Shown here: positions 27,222 through 38,594 of the stretch, in pieces
Layout of the letters: each line of letters opens with the position of its first letter
Position numbering within the stretch: position 1 is the first letter of the stretch
From: Epiperipatus broadwayi
Taxonomy: Eukaryota > Onychophora > Udeonychophora > Euonychophora > Peripatidae
Direction: 5' to 3'
Assembly: GCA_028023455.1 (NCBI GenBank)
Contig: JAQFVV010001035.1
Span: 61,978 to 125,977 of the forward strand
Length of the DNA stretch: 64,000 nt
Notes under the pieces: model-generated
Seen by the model: only the letters and a program-made list of their open reading frames with translations
Databases searched by the model: none
What the model was told of the DNA's origin: nothing
Translations under genes and position numbers: made by a program

Positions 27222-27720
27222 TTCATTTATTATAACTTTTAGTTAATATTAAGAATTAATAGAATATAATTACTAGATATTTTTTAAGATGTAAAGAATT
27301 TTGAATTAATTTAAATCTGAATTTGATATTGATTAATTTAATGTTGAATATTGTCATATTTGAAGTTTTAACTGATTTTATGGTTTAATATAAATGTGAT
27401 TTAATATTTTTTAAGTAAGTAGGTTTGATAAATGAGAATGGATTGTTGGATGAAAATCATAGTATCTAATGATGGGTATTGAATCTCAGAAACATATATC
27501 TTTACTGTTTAACTTTATATATAACTTTCAAAATTTCTTGTTATGTGTGGTGGCATTAACTTGAAGATTTAGTTATTTGTAATAGCTTATTTATTATAAT
27601 TTCTAATTTAGTATTAGACATATATCTGCCACTATATAATAAATATTTTTACAATATTCTCTCATAATCTTGAATAAAAACATATATTAAAGCACTGGGG
27701 ATATTTAATTATATATATAT

Positions 27721-29495
27721 TGTAAATATCGATAAGTCTATCTATATTTTAAAAAAATTGTCATTTGTTATTAAAAAAAAAATCTCTTTGAGTTGATGTT
27801 TATATATGAAGTATTATTATTGTTTATGTTTATTAGGTATAGTTATTGTTTGAAGTTATTATTTTATTTATATGTTGATGGTACATCGTTATGAATATTT
27901 AATTATTATAAATAGATAAAGACATATAAATTGAAGATTATATAAAAAAATTATTTTATTTGCAGTGATTATTAAAAAAATGCAATATTATTATTTATGT
28001 ATATTTTTAAAGCTGTCAAATAAATTTTCAATTGAATGTTTTATATATATATATGCTGGATATATATATATATATATATTTTAATGTTAATTGTTTTAAA
28101 AGAAAACATGTATAACAAGGGTTTTCAAAACAGCATTTGCTGGCGCGTGGAACAACAACAACAACAATAAAAGAAGCCATTATTATTATTGTTATTGGAA
28201 TAGTTATAAAACAAACAAGAGGATAAAATTTTGTTGTACTTTATTTCTTTGAAATTACCATTCTTCAGAATATTGGAATAAGAGATATTTTTATGGTAAA
28301 TACATAAATTATGGCCTGCTAATTGGGATATATATCGCAGCCAAGAGGCTGCACCATTACTTTCATTTATTCCAAGGCAATTTAAAATGAAACAACTAAG
28401 AAAATTTCAATATATGTATTTCATCGCGTCTGGAGCCGAAATTTGATATAGCTATCTGGAATCTATAATGGTCAATCTAATAATAATCTGGAGGTAACTA
28501 AAATTAATATATTGGATTCAACATTTCAATTTATTTATTTATTTTTCAAGGAAAGAAATTTTAGAAGGATAAAAATATACATATATCCAAGAATTGACAA
28601 TTTTCTCTAACGTAATAGTTTCTTCACCTTCGATAGAATGCATTCTAATAGTAAACGGATAAAGAAATAACCCATGGAATAAATTGACCTTTGAAGGAAA
28701 ACTAACTAAGTGAACTTTGAAAAGGTAGTTAATAATTTTATATGTATGAATGATATATAAATATATTTTTGAGATCGATATTTTTGTTTACTTTTATTTT
28801 TCATTATAAAAATATAACGTTTTATAAATAGTCAATTCAAGCGTCTTGTTTTCTAACAGCCATAAACGTTTAACAGGTGTTAAAATTAATACTTAAGTAA
28901 TTTAAAATCTTAAAGTATGGCTTATAGGTTTGGTTGTATATGAATTGTTATATATATTTTAATAAGTAAATTTATATTCGTAAAAATTTTTTATTATAAA
29001 ATTTTTATCCTTAATTTATTTATTTTCATTTTTTTTTTTAAACTTCGTATAATAATTCTTATGCATGCCAAAACAATAATTATATGTATTTGCTGTGTGT
29101 AATATTTTTTTTTTATTATTTTAAATATCTGAAAAGTATAAGTATGGATTTGTATTTATATTCATATCTACTTGTTAAGCATAGATATGTCTTTATATAT
29201 TTAATATATATACTTATTGCAAGTATATATGTATGTTTATTATTTGGGTTTGTATTTAAAACATTGATATTACCTAAAATTAAACCTTAATATATAATAA
29301 TAAAGGATGTACTATTTGTTTTATAAGTAACGTCTTTGTAATTTATTTGAAAGAGCGGTAATATATTATTCTTATTTTTCTTTTAATGCTAGAGTCATTA
29401 CGAAATTAATTGAATTCACAATTTATTTATATATAACCGGGATAATTTTGTCTTTCTTCAATTTAAATGGAATGCAGCAAGTACGTTCCATTACA
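27721..29495 (+). repeat. 5' LTR of the sLTR element (1775 bp)
   Basis: Direct repeat of 33111-34878 with only scattered substitutions and small length changes in A/T runs. It contains a small perfect hairpin (GCAGCC...GGCTGC, 28336-28352), a 68-codon hydrophobic frame at 29084-29290 repeated in the other LTR, and AATAAA at 29299. The first few bases also recur at 42210. Confidence 0.95.
29299..29304 (+). terminator. Candidate polyadenylation signal in the sLTR
   Basis: AATAAA about 200 bases before the LTR end; the same motif occurs in the 3' LTR near 34682. Function inferred. Confidence 0.4.
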
Positions 29496-29497
29496 TT

Positions 29498-29519
29498 TGG
29501 CGCCCAACATGGGGCTCGA
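29498..29519 (+). promoter_or_regulatory. Primer binding site, tRNA-Lys(CUU)
   Basis: TGGCGCCCAACATGGGGCTC two bases after the 5' LTR. It is complementary to the CCA-bearing 3' end of the conserved animal tRNA-Lys(CUU), with one mismatch (A for G at position 12), and the match continues into CGAA. This identifies the first-strand primer and the element's plus orientation. Confidence 0.88.
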
Positions 29520-30918
29520 AATAAGCTAATTAGGGCTTGAAATACCCCACATACCTGAGAGATGTGTAGTGTATATATTGATATGAGATGTATAGTTTAA
29601 AGAAAGAGAAGTATTTTTGTGTGTTTAATTTTTTATTTTTTTTATATAAATGGAAATATTTTGGCCTTATGTTTAGATGGTGATTGTTACTGTTATTGTA
29701 TTTTTTAATGATGAAAGATAAATATAGTCATGAAGCAGTTTAATTTCAATTTAAAAATTATATTGATGGTGTTAAATTATAGCATAATAATTTTGTCCAT
29801 ATTTGGAAAGTTTATGTTGTAGAAAATCTATAATTTTGAAGGTTGGATTGGATATTTGATTGTTGGAGTTTGGTTGGTTCTGTTGCAAGTATTGATGTTG
29901 GATGGGGAATTTTTGTCATTGTCTTGAGGATGTGATGCATTCATGTCACTTGTGATTGATTGATATCATTTATTGCTCCAACCCAAATTTTGATGTTTAT
30001 TATTATTTATCATGAAGCAGTTAACAGTAGTCCTGCCATGATTTTACCTCTAAAACTCCAGAGAGAGTAAGGTATAATTATTTTGATATATGTATAATAT
30101 TTGCCTCTAAGTCTCCTAAAGATGAGCAAGGAAATATTTTATAAATAATAGCCCCTAAGACTTGGATGTAAGGAGGGCAGTGTAATAGTGTTTTCAGAAA
30201 ATTATTATGGGTTGTAGTAGCTTGGATAAAATGAAATGTGATAGTCATCTAAGTGTTCATGAAACATTGTATGCTTTAGGAGTAATGATTGAATTCTTTT
30301 ATCTATATCAAAGTTGTGAAGTGCTAATCAATCTTTTGGCTGTCAGTATCTGTCGGATCTTTGGAGGAATAGATAAGTATATAACTTAAATATATAACAC
30401 CAAACTTAAGGGCTTGATTAATTGATTATTGTTTGTAACAAATAATCTATTACATTGATTATCAATTGGGGTTTAAAAACAAACATATTAATGTTTTATT
30501 TTACATTATAAGTGACTTTTAAACATGAAGTTCAATTAGTGAATGTTTGTTGATAATAAATTGCATTAGTACAATTTTAGTAAAATAGTGTTTCGGGCAC
30601 AAAAGTAAATAATTAGTGAAGTTAATTTTTTTTTTTATGTATATAAAATGTTATTAAGTTTTAAGGTCCAGAAAATTTATAGGTATCAATTTAGTAAGTT
30701 TATGCTTAACTACCATTATCTTGAGTGCGAAAGTTATCTCACAATATTATTGAATTGGTTGTTTTCAAGGCATGTGAACATTTAGTTGTATTTTAAATAT
30801 TTCAAGGTTATATTGAATTTGATATGAAATTTCCACATTTCAATATTGTATAAGTGTAGAATATTTATTATCATTAAATATAAATAAATGTTATTTAGTG
30901 ATATCAGTTGTTACTCTC

Positions 30919-30921
<3 letters not shown>

Positions 30922-30951
<30 letters not shown>
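30922..30951. repeat. (TA)n tract in sLTR leader
   Basis: About 15 TA units inside the untranslated leader of the sLTR element. Confidence 0.95.
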
Positions 30952-30954
<3 letters not shown>

Positions 30955-31223
30955 AGAGAAATTTGTTGATGTTATAGTGATAGATGAGATTTTTTTTTTT
31001 TAAGCCAATAAGTTCATGAGTTCAAATAACTGAAATTTAGATTGTCGGATAGCTATTATGTATTATAAAATTAAAAAGGCTTGTACTTTGCTTAGTTGAA
31101 TAATTGCTTGTTGGAATAATGATTGGAGATGGTGAGCCCTTGATCTGTGATAATTACTATATAGAAATATATATATATCTTATATTTTTTTTATGAGTAT
31201 ATAATATTGTAGTTCTAATAATA

Positions 31224-32579
31224 ATGGACAACAGTAGTGAAATGCCAGTTAGTGGTGATTTTGATTTAAGAGATTTTATGGAAAAATTTAGAGCTGAATT
31301 AAATACCAAATATGATAAACTAGAATCTAGATTAAAAACAAATTCTGATGATCTTAGAGCTGAGATGAAAACCAACTCTAATGAATTAAAAGAAGATCTT
31401 AGAGCTGAGATGAAAACCAACTTAAAAACAAATTCTGATGAACTTTCCCAGAAGCTAGAATCTAGATTAAAAACAAATTCTGATGAACTTAGAGCTGAGA
31501 TAAAAACAAGTTTAAAAAATAACTCTGATGAACTAAAAGAGGAACTTAGAACTGAGATGAAAGTCAATTCTAATAAATTTTATAAGGAAATAAAAGATGA
31601 ATTAAAGGCTCTGGTAGATAATAGTGTTAGTAGAGTAGAAGTAAAATTTGATGAAAAGATGGAAAAATACAGAGAAGAGACAATGGTTGAAGCTAATTCT
31701 TTAAAAGCAAAATTTGAGGAAATAAGTAGTGAAATGAGGGAAGAAAATCAAGGAATTATAGCCAGATTAGAAGTAGTTGAAAGAAAGACTATAAAGAAAC
31801 CTAAAATTTTTGATGAATACTATAGTGAGGATAAAAGAATTGATGAATCTGTAGAAATAAAATTAAATTCTTTAGGTGAAAAATATCTAAAGTTATTAGA
31901 CAATGAATTACTAAAGATTACGGATAATACCAGTAATAAATTTAAAGATAAAATGCAAAATCTAGTTCAAAAATGTACCATTAATTGTGGAAACGTTTAT
32001 ACAAAAATTAATATTTACAAAGAAATATTCTTTACAAGAATTAACAATATAATATGTAATGTAAATTTTATGGAAGTAGAAATTGATCCAAATAGAGATT
32101 TAGGCAAAGCCAAAATAAAACTTAAATTCAGAAGTAAGGAGAAAATTAAAATAGATTTTCTTAAAGAGATAATTTATCCCAATAAAAATATGAAGAAAAT
32201 TAAAGTAAAATTCAAAGAGATGAGTAGAGAAAAGTTTAAAATAAATTATCTTAAAGGAAGTATAGATTTTATAAAAGATATTGGAAAAGCCAAAGTTAGA
32301 CTTAAAGTTATAGAAGGAATGATAAATAATATTGGTTTTCTTAGAGAGAATATTGATAAGGAAAGAGATTTAAATAAACCTAAAGTTAAACTGAAAAGAC
32401 TTAATATAGAACAGAATGATTTTCAAAATGATTTTCAGAAATTTTTTAATGCTGAAATTGTATTACATCAATCTGATTTGCAATTTTTAAAGGATTATTT
32501 GGAAAATTTGAATGAATACCATTCAAAATTGTCTAGAGAATTATTTTTAATTGAACGTAGAACAAGTGAAGTAAAATAA
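31224..32579 (+). CDS. Coiled-coil ORF of the sLTR element (451 aa)
   Basis: I do not recognise a named family. Starts at ATG 31224. Residues 1-30 include DFMEKF, similar to DFMKHF in the gLTR ORF1. Residues 35-130 are imperfect repeats around 'LKTNSDELRAEMKTN', strongly charged and probably coiled coil, as is 140-190. Residues 209-248 (IKLNSLGEKYLKLLDN onward) match the separate 'domain X' ORF at 47596-47787 in the gLTR element. Residues 281-393 hold four repeats starting at 281, 311, 341 and 371, an exact 30-residue period, each with an aromatic, hydrophobic first part and a basic 'K-K-K-L-K' second part. The gag capsid and pol normally expected between the N-terminal and X parts are absent. 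Likely a structural or RNA-binding protein of the element; this is inference. Confidence 0.8.
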   Translation: MDNSSEMPVSGDFDLRDFMEKFRAELNTKYDKLESRLKTNSDDLRAEMKTNSNELKEDLRAEMKTNLKTNSDELSQKLESRLKTNSDELRAEIKTSLKNNSDELKEELRTEMKVNSNKFYKEIKDELKALVDNSVSRVEVKFDEKMEKYREETMVEANSLKAKFEEISSEMREENQGIIARLEVVERKTIKKPKIFDEYYSEDKRIDESVEIKLNSLGEKYLKLLDNELLKITDNTSNKFKDKMQNLVQKCTINCGNVYTKINIYKEIFFTRINNIICNVNFMEVEIDPNRDLGKAKIKLKFRSKEKIKIDFLKEIIYPNKNMKKIKVKFKEMSREKFKINYLKGSIDFIKDIGKAKVRLKVIEGMINNIGFLRENIDKERDLNKPKVKLKRLNIEQNDFQNDFQKFFNAEIVLHQSDLQFLKDYLENLNEYHSKLSRELFLIERRTSEVK

Positions 32580-32598
32580 AGACTTACTCAAGTTGACG

Positions 32599-32826
32599 AT
32601 GTTTATAAAGATAGTCAAAGGAAAAGTAAGATTATCTGATAAAATAGCAACTGTTATTGATAAAGTTAAGAATTATGTTAGTGCTTATGATCAAGTTACT
32701 ATTTATGTAAAGGATATAGATGCAGAATCTAAGGAATTCATAGCAAAATCTTTAGGTACTTATCTCAAAATTATTCAAAAGCAATTGAATTATACCAAAA
32801 TGTTATATGAAAATCTTGTAAATTAA
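32599..32826 (+). CDS. Short ORF after the coiled-coil ORF (75 aa)
   Basis: First ATG at 32599, 20 bases after the stop of the 451-aa ORF and in another frame. The product is charged and helical (KIATVIDKVKNYV, KQLNYTKMLYEN), like the end of the preceding protein. It is probably the frameshifted C-terminal part of the same ancestral ORF rather than an independent gene; similar coding-like sequence continues to about 32895. Confidence 0.45.
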   Translation: MFIKIVKGKVRLSDKIATVIDKVKNYVSAYDQVTIYVKDIDAESKEFIAKSLGTYLKIIQKQLNYTKMLYENLVN

Positions 32827-33093
32827 AGCAAACTTCTTCACAAAGTTCAACATACTGGAAATTCTTTACAAGAAGAATTAAAAAGGTACTTTTGATTATT
32901 ATTTTTTTTTTTTTTAGAAAATTTGGACAAATATCTAGATGATCTGAAAGATAGATATAAATAAATGAATATGGTTATTAATAAGAAAAATAATATTCTT
33001 TAAACCATGGTAGTCCTTAGAAAGATTACAAATTTGAGAAGTTTTTCGATATCTCATAATTCATTAGTTATCTGCAAAGACATTTTTTTTTTC

Positions 33094-33110
33094 GGTGGAT
33101 TAGAGGGTAT
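33094..33110 (+). promoter_or_regulatory. Polypurine-like tract of the sLTR element
   Basis: GGTGGATTAGAGGGTAT directly before the 3' LTR, the place where plus-strand DNA synthesis is primed. It is only partly pure purine. Confidence 0.5.
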
Positions 33111-34878
33111 TGTAAATATCGATAAGTCTATCTATATTTTAAAAATTGTCATTTGTTATTAAAAAAAAAATCTCTTTGAGTTGATGTTTACATATGAAGT
33201 ATTATTATTGTTTATGTTTATTAGGTATAGTTATTGTTTGAAGTTATTATTTTATTTATATGTTGATAGTACATCGTTATGAATATTTAATTATTATAAA
33301 TAGATAAAGACATATAAATTGAAGATTATATAAAAAAATTATTTTATTTGCAGTGATTATTAAAAAAATGCAATATTATTATTTATGTATATTTTTAAAG
33401 CTGTCAAATAAATTTTCAATTGAATGTTTTTTATATATATATGCTGGATATATATATATTTTTTTTAATGTTAATTGTTTTAAAAGAAAACATGTATAAC
33501 AAGGGTTTTCAAAACAGCATTTGCTGGCGCGTGGAACAACAACAACAACAATAAAAGAAGCCATTATTATTATTGTTATTGGAATAGTTATAAAACAAAC
33601 AAGAGGATAAAATTTTGTTGTACTTTATTTCTTTGAAATTACCATTCTTCAGAATATTGGAATAAGAGATATTTTTATGGTAAATACATAAATTATGGCC
33701 TGCTAATTGGGATATATATCGCAGCCAAGAGGCTGCACCATTACTTTCATTTATTCCAAGGCAATTTAAAATGAAACAACTAAGAAAATTTCAATATATG
33801 TATTTCATCGCGTCTGGAGCCGAAATTTGATATAGCTATCTGGAATCTATAATGGTCAATCTAATAATAATCTGGAGGTAACTAAAATTAATATATTGGA
33901 TTCAACATTTCAATTTATTTATTTATTTTTCAAGGAAAGAAATTTTAGAAGGATAAAAATATACATATATCCAAGAATTGACAATTTTCTCTAACGTAAT
34001 AGTTTCTTCACCTTCGATAGAATGCATTCTAATAGTAAACGGATAAAGAAATAACCCATGGAATAAATTGACCTTTGAAGGAAAACTAACTAAGTGAACT
34101 TTGAAAAGGTAGTTAATAATTTTATATGTATGAATGATATATAAATATATTTTTGAGATCGATATTTTTGTTTACTTTTATTTTTCATTATAAAAATATA
34201 ACGTTTTATAAATAGTCAATTCAAGCGTCTTGTTTTCTAACAGCCATAAACGTTTAACAGGTGTTAAAATTAATACTTAAGTAATTTAAAATCTTAAAGT
34301 ATGGCTTATAGGTTTGGTTGTATATGAATTGTTATATATATTTTAATAAGTAAATTTATATTCGTAAATTTTTTTTATTATAAAATTTTTATCCTTAATT
34401 TATTTATTTTCATTTTTTTTTTAAACTTCGTATAATAATTCTTATGCATGCCAAAACAATAATTATATGTATTTGCTGTGTGTAATATTTTTTTTTTATT
34501 ATTTTAAATATCTGAAAAGTATAAGTATGGATTTGTATTTATATTCATATCTACTTGTTAAGCATAGATATGTCTTTATATATTTAATATATATACTTAT
34601 TGCAAGTATATATGTATGTTTATTATTTGGGTTTGTATTTAAAACATTGATATTACCTAAAATTAAACCTTAATATATAATAATAAAGGATGTACTATTT
34701 GTTTTATAAGTAACGTCTTTGTAATTTATTTGAAAGAGCGGTAATATATTATTCTTATTTTTCTTTTAATGCTAGAGTCATTACGAAATTAATTGAATTC
34801 ACAATTTATTTATATATAACCGGGATAATTTTGTCTTTCTTCAATTTAAATGGAATGCAGCAAGTACGTTCCATTACA
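33111..34878 (+). repeat. 3' LTR of the sLTR element (1768 bp)
   Basis: Near-identical direct copy of 27721-29495; length differs by seven bases, mostly in A/T homopolymers and a TA run. Its end TTACA is followed at once by a TA tract. Confidence 0.95.

Positions 34879-34920
<42 letters not shown>
34879..34920. repeat. Compound (TA)n-(GT)n microsatellite
   Basis: TA units to about 34901 followed by GT units to 34920, immediately outside the sLTR element. Confidence 0.95.
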
Positions 34921-34960
34921 TGATTCAAAGATTTTCACGGGTTGCATATATATAAAAAAA
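34919..34960 (-). mobile_element. Fragment of a Penelope-like 3' tail
   Basis: GTTGATTCAAAGATTTTCAC followed by GGGTTGCATAT matches the first ~40 bases of PLE-1 at 37-75 with few changes. Only the terminal tail is present, next to a microsatellite. Confidence 0.65.
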
Positions 34961-36267
34961 AAACATATATATATATTGTCATATGATAATTTCAAATTTT
35001 GCTTTAATTAATAATTGAACTGCCTTATGACAGTCTTTTATATACCTTTCTACAGTAAGAAAATTACCATTTCTTACTGTATTTTGAACCATTTTATATA
35101 GATTTATGTAGAATAACAACATCGAGAGAGAAATTATAAATTAGTTTACATATTTCGATCTAAACTGCTTTTTAACAAACTGATATGTATTTATAAGGTA
35201 GAGATGATTCACTCATTTTAAAACATTATAATAAATATTTACATATAATATATGTTATAATAAATACTATTTTTATATTGAATAAGTATATAATGGCATG
35301 TAGTAATTACAAATTGTATTTTAGTTAAAATTTAAACTGCCCTCTAGTTGTTATTCTTTCTGATAACTCTAGAAAAACAAAGATATAAAATACAGTAAGA
35401 AATGGTTAGTTTTACTTTAAAAAAGTTTTTAAACAAGGCAGGTAAAGAGCGATCAAGATCAATTAAAATTTGTAATTTCAACATGATATTATATTTATTC
35501 ATTATAAATATTAACAAGATGGATCCAGGCAAAGTAGGCTGTAGTTTTTTTTTAATTGGTTGCTTTAATAATTTTATTTTAATTTAGTGTAAATTAAAAA
35601 AAAATATTTTAATATTATATAAATAAATGTAAATGAGATATTTATTTATAAAGCGCGATGTATATAAATTGTAATAAACTAAAGAAAATTTTGTGGGTGT
35701 CATTCATTTAGACATGGTAAAGTGTAATTTAAAGTGTTTGGTTTATCTTCACACTTTCATTTCCAGTGCTTAAGATTTGCTCATACTGAAGCATTTGGAT
35801 TGAAGGAATAGGTGGATTCATTCCATTCTTTCACAAAGATTTTATCTTGTGTTGGAAATGAAAGTATTCATTTATTATTAACATTCATAAAAAAGCGCAT
35901 GTACATTAGCTTGAAATGCTGATCTTTAGTTTATAAATAAATGTAATAAATCCTGATAGGCCTTCATTTTTGTATTATGATTTATTAATGGGAGAATTAC
36001 TTCCTAGCTGGCCTGAAAGACTGTCTTTTTATAATAGTTTTTATTTAATCGGTTGCTTTAACATTTTTGTTTTATTTTTCAGAAATATTTTCTTTGAATA
36101 AAATGCTTATAATCAAATTAACATTCTAAATTTAAATTTACATTTTTAAATATACCTGTTTATATTTGATATGTGAATTTGATTATGTTATGGAAAACTA
36201 TTAATGGCAAATTACTAAAATATTCTTCATAATAATTTGACACATGATAGTCTTGTGGAAAAACATT

Positions 36268-36317
<50 letters not shown>
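36268..36317. repeat. Compound (CA)n-(TA)n microsatellite
   Basis: About 11 CA units then about 14 TA units, 45 bases left of the palindrome. Confidence 0.95.
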
Positions 36318-36319
<2 letters not shown>

Positions 36320-36497
36320 AAATAAATAAAAATATCCGTTAATTAAAAATAATATTGTAATTATAATTGAAATAATATTTTTAAACGGTTTATAAACAAT
36401 TCAAACAATCTTTAAATCCGCAGAAGTACTTTCGGTTACTTTCAAACCTGCCTCAACTGCTATTAAATTCAAAAACTAAAAGCGGAAGCAAACGTCA

Positions 36498-37170
36498 TCA
36501 ATTCAAATTCCACGAATCTCGTATTTTAATGTTAGAAGCTTGTCGATTTATCAAATGTGTTTTATTCCTGTTTATAAAAATTGCCTCTTTAATTTTTCTT
36601 TTACTATGGTTTCTCTCTTCATGAAGAATTTTCACATTTTCAAAATTAAATTTAAATTTATGTTTACATGTTTTTTCATGATCAAAGAAAACTGAAGAAG
36701 ATATTAAATCACCATTATTTTTATTTTTTACACGCTTATATAACAATTCGTGTTCCTTCAATCTTTTCTCAATGTTGCACCTAGATTCACCTATATATGA
36801 TAGCATACAATCACAAAAAATTTGATATATGACATTACTTTTTTGCTTGATAGGTATGACATCCTTAGAATTATTAACTAATTTGTTAATATTGTTTGGA
36901 ACGTAGAATGAAACATTAAATACATTCTTATATAAATCCTTAAAAAATTTTACTTGTGGATTTGAAATAAATGGAATAGATATCCATTTTTTATTATTAA
37001 TCTTCATTTCATTTTTTAATTATAATTTTTTTTAAATTGACTTAAAGTATTGTTTATTTGTTCCATTTTATAACCAACATCAAGCAATTCCTTGGCAAAT
37101 ATCTCAATATTTTTCAATTTATCACTTTGGTAACGACATAATTTTTCATTTCGAAACAAAAAAGATTTAA
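36498..37170 (-). CDS. GIY-YIG endonuclease of PLE-2, left arm (interrupted)
   Basis: Same protein as at 40014-40706 on the right arm. An ATG-started frame of 169 codons (36498-37007) contains the whole nuclease: IYQIFCDCMLSYIGES, then RLKEH, a KEAIF block and a closing NR. In this arm a three-base difference near 37015 creates a TAA just before KMKINNKKW, so the ~60 N-terminal residues read in the right arm are cut off here. The frame also differs from the RT frame that precedes it. Confidence 0.82.
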
Positions 37171-37181
37171 AACTTGCCATC

Positions 37182-38594
37182 TTATGCATCATTGGTACTT
37201 TTGATTTCAGACGTGTATATCTTCCGATGCAATGGCTTAATTATTAGTTTATAATTTAATATACTGTTATCTCTTGTGATCATTAAATCTAAATAGTTAA
37301 TCTTATAATCCTGTTCTTTTTCAATAGTCCATTTCAAGCCATTCAATTTATTTAATTCCTCTATAAGCAAATTTATACTATTAATGTTTCCACAGACAAA
37401 AACATCATCCACATATCTTTTGTAAATTTTAATATCTCCAAAAATACACATATTTAAAATATTACTCTCATATGTAGATAAAACGAAATTGCAAACTTGT
37501 GCAACTACAGGCAATCCCATAGGCCAACCTTTGGTCATTTTATAATATTGACCTTCAAAAGATGCAACAATGTTATCATTAAAAAATTTTAAAGAGTCAA
37601 TGATAAATTTTATCATATATTTACAAATATTTTTATTTTTTAATGCATGTTCAATTATTTTTATGGAATTCATTCTATCAATAGATCCATACATTTCTGT
37701 AACATCCAATGAAGCAATAATATCATTTTCATCAATAATTAAATTTTTAATACTATTTACAAAGTCAAATGATGAAGCAATAGTATTTTCTCCAAATCCT
37801 AAAAAGTCTTGTAAAAGTTTACCAATATATTTAGAAGACTGATATATAAAGGAACCACCAAAATCTATCATTACTCGCAAAGGATTACCTTCTTTATGTA
37901 ATTTTATATTTGCAAAAATACGAGGACATATAGCACAAGAAGGATATATCATATAGTATACATTATTATTTAAAACTTTATTTTTAGCAATTTTTAAAAT
38001 ATTGTTAATAAATTTTATTCTTTGACCATCCATATTATAATCTTCAATCAAAAAGAAACCAAGTTTGTCCATTTGCATTTTAATTTTATTAATATATTGA
38101 TATTTCGTCAACAAACACATACGTAAACCTTTGTCCTCTTTCAAACAAATCATATCATCAATCTTCAATTTACGTTTAAATTCCGATATAGCCAATTGCC
38201 ATGATTTATCATAAGGTATTGTATCAAATCTATTGCAATTAATTTTCTTAATAATATCATCAGCAAAATTATCATTACCAGGAATCATTTCAAATGTATT
38301 TTGAACAGCTGCAATTAGTTCCAAATTATAATCTTTCCAAATACCACCAACGTATTTAGCTCCATGACTTAAAACGTATTTCTGAATTAAATGTATCCTA
38401 TTATTTGATAAATTAACAAAGTTTAAATCCTTATAAGCGTGTGGATATCGCTTATTAAATAAAAAATCAACTTTTTTCTCAAATTTGTTATATAATTTAC
38501 GTTCAATTACTTTAAATCCATTTTCACAAATAATTTTATATTCGTTCCAGGCATACCATTCATTTAAAATGATTAAATGTTCAATTGCTTTCAA
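37182..38594 (-). CDS. Penelope-like reverse transcriptase, left arm (470 codons, 5'-truncated)
   Basis: RT of PLE-2. Motifs by residue: EDKGLR (153-158), CPRIFANIKLHKEGNPLR (223-240), first catalytic block SLDVTEMYGSI with Asp at 297, GWPMGLP (356-362), and YVDD at 394-397, so both catalytic sites are intact. The N-terminal NRIHLIQKYVLSHGAKY stretch is also typical of Penelope proteins. The open frame runs to the palindrome centre and has no ATG before Met-103, so the natural start is missing. It ends HRKIYTSEIKSTNDA-stop; the GIY-YIG part follows in another frame. Divergent from PLE-1. Confidence 0.88.
   Translation of the reverse strand: MKAIEHLIILNEWYAWNEYKIICENGFKVIERKLYNKFEKKVDFLFNKRYPHAYKDLNFVNLSNNRIHLIQKYVLSHGAKYVGGIWKDYNLELIAAVQNTFEMIPGNDNFADDIIKKINCNRFDTIPYDKSWQLAISEFKRKLKIDDMICLKEDKGLRMCLLTKYQYINKIKMQMDKLGFFLIEDYNMDGQRIKFINNILKIAKNKVLNNNVYYMIYPSCAICPRIFANIKLHKEGNPLRVMIDFGGSFIYQSSKYIGKLLQDFLGFGENTIASSFDFVNSIKNLIIDENDIIASLDVTEMYGSIDRMNSIKIIEHALKNKNICKYMIKFIIDSLKFFNDNIVASFEGQYYKMTKGWPMGLPVVAQVCNFVLSTYESNILNMCIFGDIKIYKRYVDDVFVCGNINSINLLIEELNKLNGLKWTIEKEQDYKINYLDLMITRDNSILNYKLIIKPLHRKIYTSEIKSTNDA

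Larger units (their letters stand above)
24221..27720. other. Unassigned region with a less AT-rich patch
   Basis: From about 24700 to 26160 the base composition is noticeably richer in G and C than anywhere else nearby. Short open frames occur (24818-25006, 25731-25967, 25967-26161, and 26604-26897 on the minus strand), but none shows a family motif. A pyrimidine tract plus CAG at 25700-25714 and CAG/GTAATC at 25919 would make a plausible exon of about 205 bases with an early in-frame stop in at least one frame. I cannot say whether this is host sequence or an old element. Confidence 0.4.
27721..34878 (+). mobile_element. Complete non-autonomous LTR retrotransposon (sLTR family), 7.16 kb
   Basis: Two nearly identical direct LTRs (27721-29495 and 33111-34878) start TGTAAATATCGATAAG and end ACGTTCCATTACA. 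A tRNA-Lys primer site follows the left LTR by two bases and a purine-rich tract precedes the right one. Both outer ends lie in TA repeats, consistent with an ATAT target duplication. The internal part has a leader of about 1.7 kb without ORFs, then one coiled-coil ORF (31224-32579) and a short following ORF. There is no gag capsid, protease, RT, RNase H or integrase, so it must borrow enzymes. LTR similarity implies a recent insertion. Confidence 0.92.
34879..36361. other. Unassigned AT-rich DNA with microsatellites
   Basis: A TA then GT repeat (34879-34920), a Penelope tail fragment, then AT-rich sequence without recognisable genes, ending in a CA-TA compound repeat. Two overlapping short frames at 35344-35587 lie on opposite strands and show no family motif. 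Confidence 0.5.

Noticed and set aside
31157-31567. Minus-strand Ser/Phe-rich 136-codon frame
   Set aside because: Antisense of the repeated coiled-coil coding sequence on the plus strand, which has the ATG, the position after a primer site and a partner in the gLTR element.
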